Of a DNA stretch of 7,278 bases, positions 5,409 through 7,278 are shown piece by piece (position 1 is the first letter of the stretch; the number at the start of each line of letters is the position of its first letter). Under the pieces are notes generated by a model. The model ran no database searches and was not told where the DNA came from. It worked only from the letters and a program-made list of their open reading frames with translations. The stretch is from an uncultured Duganella sp. (lineage in GTDB: Bacteria > Pseudomonadota > Gammaproteobacteria > Burkholderiales > Burkholderiaceae). The stretch lies in the NCBI GenBank assembly GCA_946482335.1, contig CAMLRG010000244.1:1-7278 (forward strand). Reading direction: 5' to 3'. The translations under genes were made by a program, and so were the position numbers.

Positions 5409-6293
5409 GTGACTCCGCAACAAAAAGAAAACCTGCAAGCTATTTACGCCATGGTGGCCGCGGTCGCCATGTTCTCGCTCATGGATGCCTCCATGAAAGT
5501 GCTGGCCGAGCACTACCCGGCGGTGCAGGTGACGGCACTGCGATGCATGCTGTCGATGCCGCTGGTGTGCGCCTTCATGGCCTACCGCGGCAAGTTCACC
5601 GGAATTTTCAAGGTGCGCTGGTCGCTGCACATCCTGCGCGGCGCGGTTGGCGTGGCCATGCTGTCGCTGTTCGCCTATGCGCTGAAGACGCTGCCGCTGG
5701 CCGACACTTATGCCATCTTCTTCATTGCCCCGGCGCTGGTCACCGCGCTGGCGGTCTTCGTCCTGCGCGAAAAGGTCAGCCTGGGCCAATGGGTGGCGAT
5801 TTTCGTCGGCCTGGGCGGCGTGCTGGTGGTGCTGAGGCCCGACGGCAGCAACTTCGCCTCGATCGCCGGCCTGGCGGTGCTGGCGTCGGCCGTCTGCTAC
5901 GGCGTTTCGGCCATTGCCGGGCGGGTACTGGCCAAGACCGACGCACCGGAGCATGTGATGTTCTGGGTGCTGACCCTGATGGGCGTGGGCGTGGCGCCCT
6001 TGGCGATCCGGGCCTGGGTGCCGATCGACTGGTCGCTGTGGCCGGCCCTGGCAGCGCTGGCGGTGAGCGGCTTCTTTGGCCAACTGGCACTGACGCGCGC
6101 CTTCAGCATGGGCAAGGCATCGATCGTGGCGCCGTTCGAATACACGGCCCTGGCCTGGGGCGTGGGGATCGACTGGCTGCTGTGGCAAACCTTGCCGGAT
6201 AGATTCACGCTGCTGGGCGCCGCCATCATCATCGGCTCCGGCATCTACCTGGTGCGGCGCGAAGGGCAGCATGCCGAGGCTGAGCATCCCTGA
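5409..6293 (+). CDS. DMT-superfamily (EamA) inner-membrane transporter
   Basis: A 294 aa hydrophobic protein with about ten predicted membrane segments in two EamA halves (roughly residues 12-140 and 150-285), the standard drug/metabolite transporter build. Typical features include the LRCMLSMPL segment in TM2, LRGAVGVAML in TM3, ALKTLPLADTYAIFFIAPALVTALAVFVLREKVSLGQW ending the first half (with the conserved Glu/Lys after TM4), and in the second half LTRAFSMGKASIVAPFEYTALAWG. The substrate cannot be read from sequence; such proteins export amino acids, drugs or metabolites. The start is GTG 5409 (TAA in frame at 5388 limits it), with a poor ribosome site; ATG 5451 would cut 14 residues and still leave TM1 nearly whole. 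It ends 33 bases before lpxC, so some read-through into lpxC is possible. Confidence 0.9.
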   Translation: MTPQQKENLQAIYAMVAAVAMFSLMDASMKVLAEHYPAVQVTALRCMLSMPLVCAFMAYRGKFTGIFKVRWSLHILRGAVGVAMLSLFAYALKTLPLADTYAIFFIAPALVTALAVFVLREKVSLGQWVAIFVGLGGVLVVLRPDGSNFASIAGLAVLASAVCYGVSAIAGRVLAKTDAPEHVMFWVLTLMGVGVAPLAIRAWVPIDWSLWPALAALAVSGFFGQLALTRAFSMGKASIVAPFEYTALAWGVGIDWLLWQTLPDRFTLLGAAIIIGSGIYLVRREGQHAEAEHP

Positions 6294-6314
6294 GCGGGGA
6301 AGGGCGCAGGGCGC

Positions 6315-6320
6315 TATAAT
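6315..6320 (+). promoter_or_regulatory. Consensus -10 box for lpxC
   Basis: TATAAT is a perfect -10 hexamer ending six bases before the lpxC ATG, so a start of transcription seven or so bases downstream would fall on the start codon. A -35 is weak (CTGAGC at 6290-6295, 19 bases away) and there is no extended -10 TG. The location in a 33-base gap in otherwise GC-rich sequence makes chance less likely. Confidence 0.6.
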
Positions 6321-6326
6321 CCTTGC

Positions 6327-7262
6327 ATGCTGAAACAACGAACCATCAAAGAAGTCGTCCGCACCACCGGTGTCGGCCTGCACTCCGGCACCAAGGTCGA
6401 GCTGACCTTGCGGCCGGCCGAACCGGATACGGGCATCGTCTTCCGTCGCGTCGACCTGAGCCCGCAAGTTGTGTTCCCGACAAGGGCCGACATCGTGGGC
6501 GATACCCGCATGGCCACGGTGCTGATGAAAGATGGCGGCCGCGTCTCCACCGTCGAGCACCTGATGTCGGCCTGCGCCGGCCTGGGCATCGACAACCTGT
6601 ACGTGGATGTGACGGCGGAAGAAATCCCGATCATGGATGGTTCGGCATCGTCCTTCGTCTACCTGCTGCAGCAGGGCGGCGTGCAGGAGCAGGAAGCGCC
6701 GAAAAAGTTCATCAAGGTGAAAAAGACGGTCGAAATCCGCGAAGGCAAGGGCGCCAATGAAAAGTGGGCGCGCCTGGTGCCGCACGACGGCTTCAAGCTG
6801 GACTTCTTCATCGAATTCAACCACCCCGCAGTGGATGGCACGGCGCAGCGCGCCACGGTGGATTTCGGCGACGTGTCGTACATCCAGGCCATTGCCCGCG
6901 CCCGCACCTTCGGCTTCATGCAGGACGTGGAAATGCTGCGCGGGATTGGGCTGGCGCGTGGCGGCTCGCTGGAAAACGCCATCGTGATGGACGAATACCG
7001 CATCCTGAATTCCGACGGCCTGCGCTACGACGACGAATTCGTGCGCCACAAGATCCTTGACGCGATCGGCGACCTGTACATGGTCGGCCACCCGATCATC
7101 GCCAGCTACGAAGCCCACAAATCCGGCCACGCCCTGAACAACCAGCTGTTGCGCGCCATGCTGGCCGATCCGGAATCCTACGAACTGGTCACTTTCGACT
7201 CCCTCGACACCGCCCCGCCATCCTACGCCAGGCAGATGTCGCGCGAGTGGGCCTACCTGTAA
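6327..7262 (+). CDS. lpxC: UDP-3-O-acyl-N-acetylglucosamine deacetylase LpxC
   Basis: LpxC is the zinc-dependent cytosolic deacetylase that performs the first committed step of lipid A synthesis. The 311 aa protein matches the family end to end (E. coli 305 aa): [21 protein letters not shown] at the N-terminus, STVEHLMSA with catalytic Glu77 and zinc ligand His78, [27 protein letters not shown], then [13 protein letters not shown] with zinc ligands His241 and Asp245, and KSGHALNN with catalytic His268. The start at ATG 6327 is fixed by this homology even though CCTTGC, not a Shine-Dalgarno, precedes it. The C-terminus (MSREWAYL) differs from the E. coli tail that FtsH recognises, so control of its stability may differ. 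In many proteobacteria lpxC closes the dcw cluster right after ftsZ; here three genes intervene. Confidence 0.97.
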   Translation: MLKQRTIKEVVRTTGVGLHSGTKVELTLRPAEPDTGIVFRRVDLSPQVVFPTRADIVGDTRMATVLMKDGGRVSTVEHLMSACAGLGIDNLYVDVTAEEIPIMDGSASSFVYLLQQGGVQEQEAPKKFIKVKKTVEIREGKGANEKWARLVPHDGFKLDFFIEFNHPAVDGTAQRATVDFGDVSYIQAIARARTFGFMQDVEMLRGIGLARGGSLENAIVMDEYRILNSDGLRYDDEFVRHKILDAIGDLYMVGHPIIASYEAHKSGHALNNQLLRAMLADPESYELVTFDSLDTAPPSYARQMSREWAYL

Positions 7263-7278
7263 TTAAAGTCGGGGTCAG
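7263..7278. repeat. Partial GGGTCAG-family palindrome at window end
   Basis: Just after the lpxC stop the sequence reads AAAGTC then GGGGTCAG and is cut by the window edge. CGGGGTCAG (7270-7278) is identical to 4134-4142 in the first palindrome after ftsZ. It is probably one half of another repeat copy; the other half, if present, lies outside. Confidence 0.4.

Noticed and set aside
5375..6202. Plus-strand ATG frame overlapping the transporter (275 codons)
   Set aside because: It overlaps the transporter in another frame, and its Gly/Arg/Ala-rich translation lacks membrane segments, whereas the 5409 frame is a clean ten-segment protein.
5367..7130. Minus-strand open frame of 587 codons opposite the transporter and lpxC
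   Set aside because: It spans two real genes and their gap; composition is dominated by His, Gln, Arg and Ala, typical of antisense frames in GC-rich DNA.

Overview
The window is about two thirds G+C and carries the ddl-ftsQ-ftsA-ftsZ block of a division and cell wall (dcw) cluster, with lpxC at the far end. The proteins look beta-proteobacterial, and the FtsZ text (an IYEDES...EWLQHADDVLNNAVAGIAEI stretch and a DIPAFLRKQAD tail) together with intergenic palindromes built on CTGACCC/GGGTCAG suggest Burkholderiales, most likely Oxalobacteraceae (Massilia, Duganella or Janthinobacterium type). The family is inferred from memory of such proteins, not from a search.

Layout: 1-672 is the 3' part of ddlB (D-Ala-D-Ala ligase), cut by the window edge. 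ftsQ (687-1451) and ftsA (1468-2700) follow in a tight same-strand run, with gaps of 14 and 16 bases. An 89-base AT-richer leader with several possible RNA foldings separates ftsA from ftsZ (2790-4010). After ftsZ come a strong GC-rich hairpin, an intrinsic terminator, and a compact nested palindrome element (4106-4209) that looks like a REP/BIME-type repeat lying against the ribosome-binding site of a Prx5-type peroxiredoxin gene (4229-4732). That gene converges, 7 bases apart, on a minus-strand gene for a complete small SET-domain lysine methyltransferase (4740-5273); the peroxiredoxin terminator sits inside the last codons of the SET gene. A 135-base divergent region then leads to a DMT/EamA-family membrane transporter (5409-6293) and lpxC (6327-7262). 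The window ends in what looks like the first half of another copy of the GGGTCAG palindrome family.

Functionally, Ddl makes the D-Ala-D-Ala dipeptide for peptidoglycan, FtsQ/FtsA/FtsZ build the septal ring, and LpxC commits precursor to lipid A, so the backbone is envelope growth and division. The peroxiredoxin, SET protein and transporter are passengers between ftsZ and lpxC with no obvious role in division. lpxC has a perfect TATAAT six bases before its ATG and no Shine-Dalgarno, which suggests an independent promoter and a leaderless mRNA.

All genes are ordinary families. The less ordinary parts are the repeat element and its possible coupling to translation, the ftsZ leader, the possible leaderless lpxC, and the bacterial SET gene with a terminator embedded in its coding sequence.
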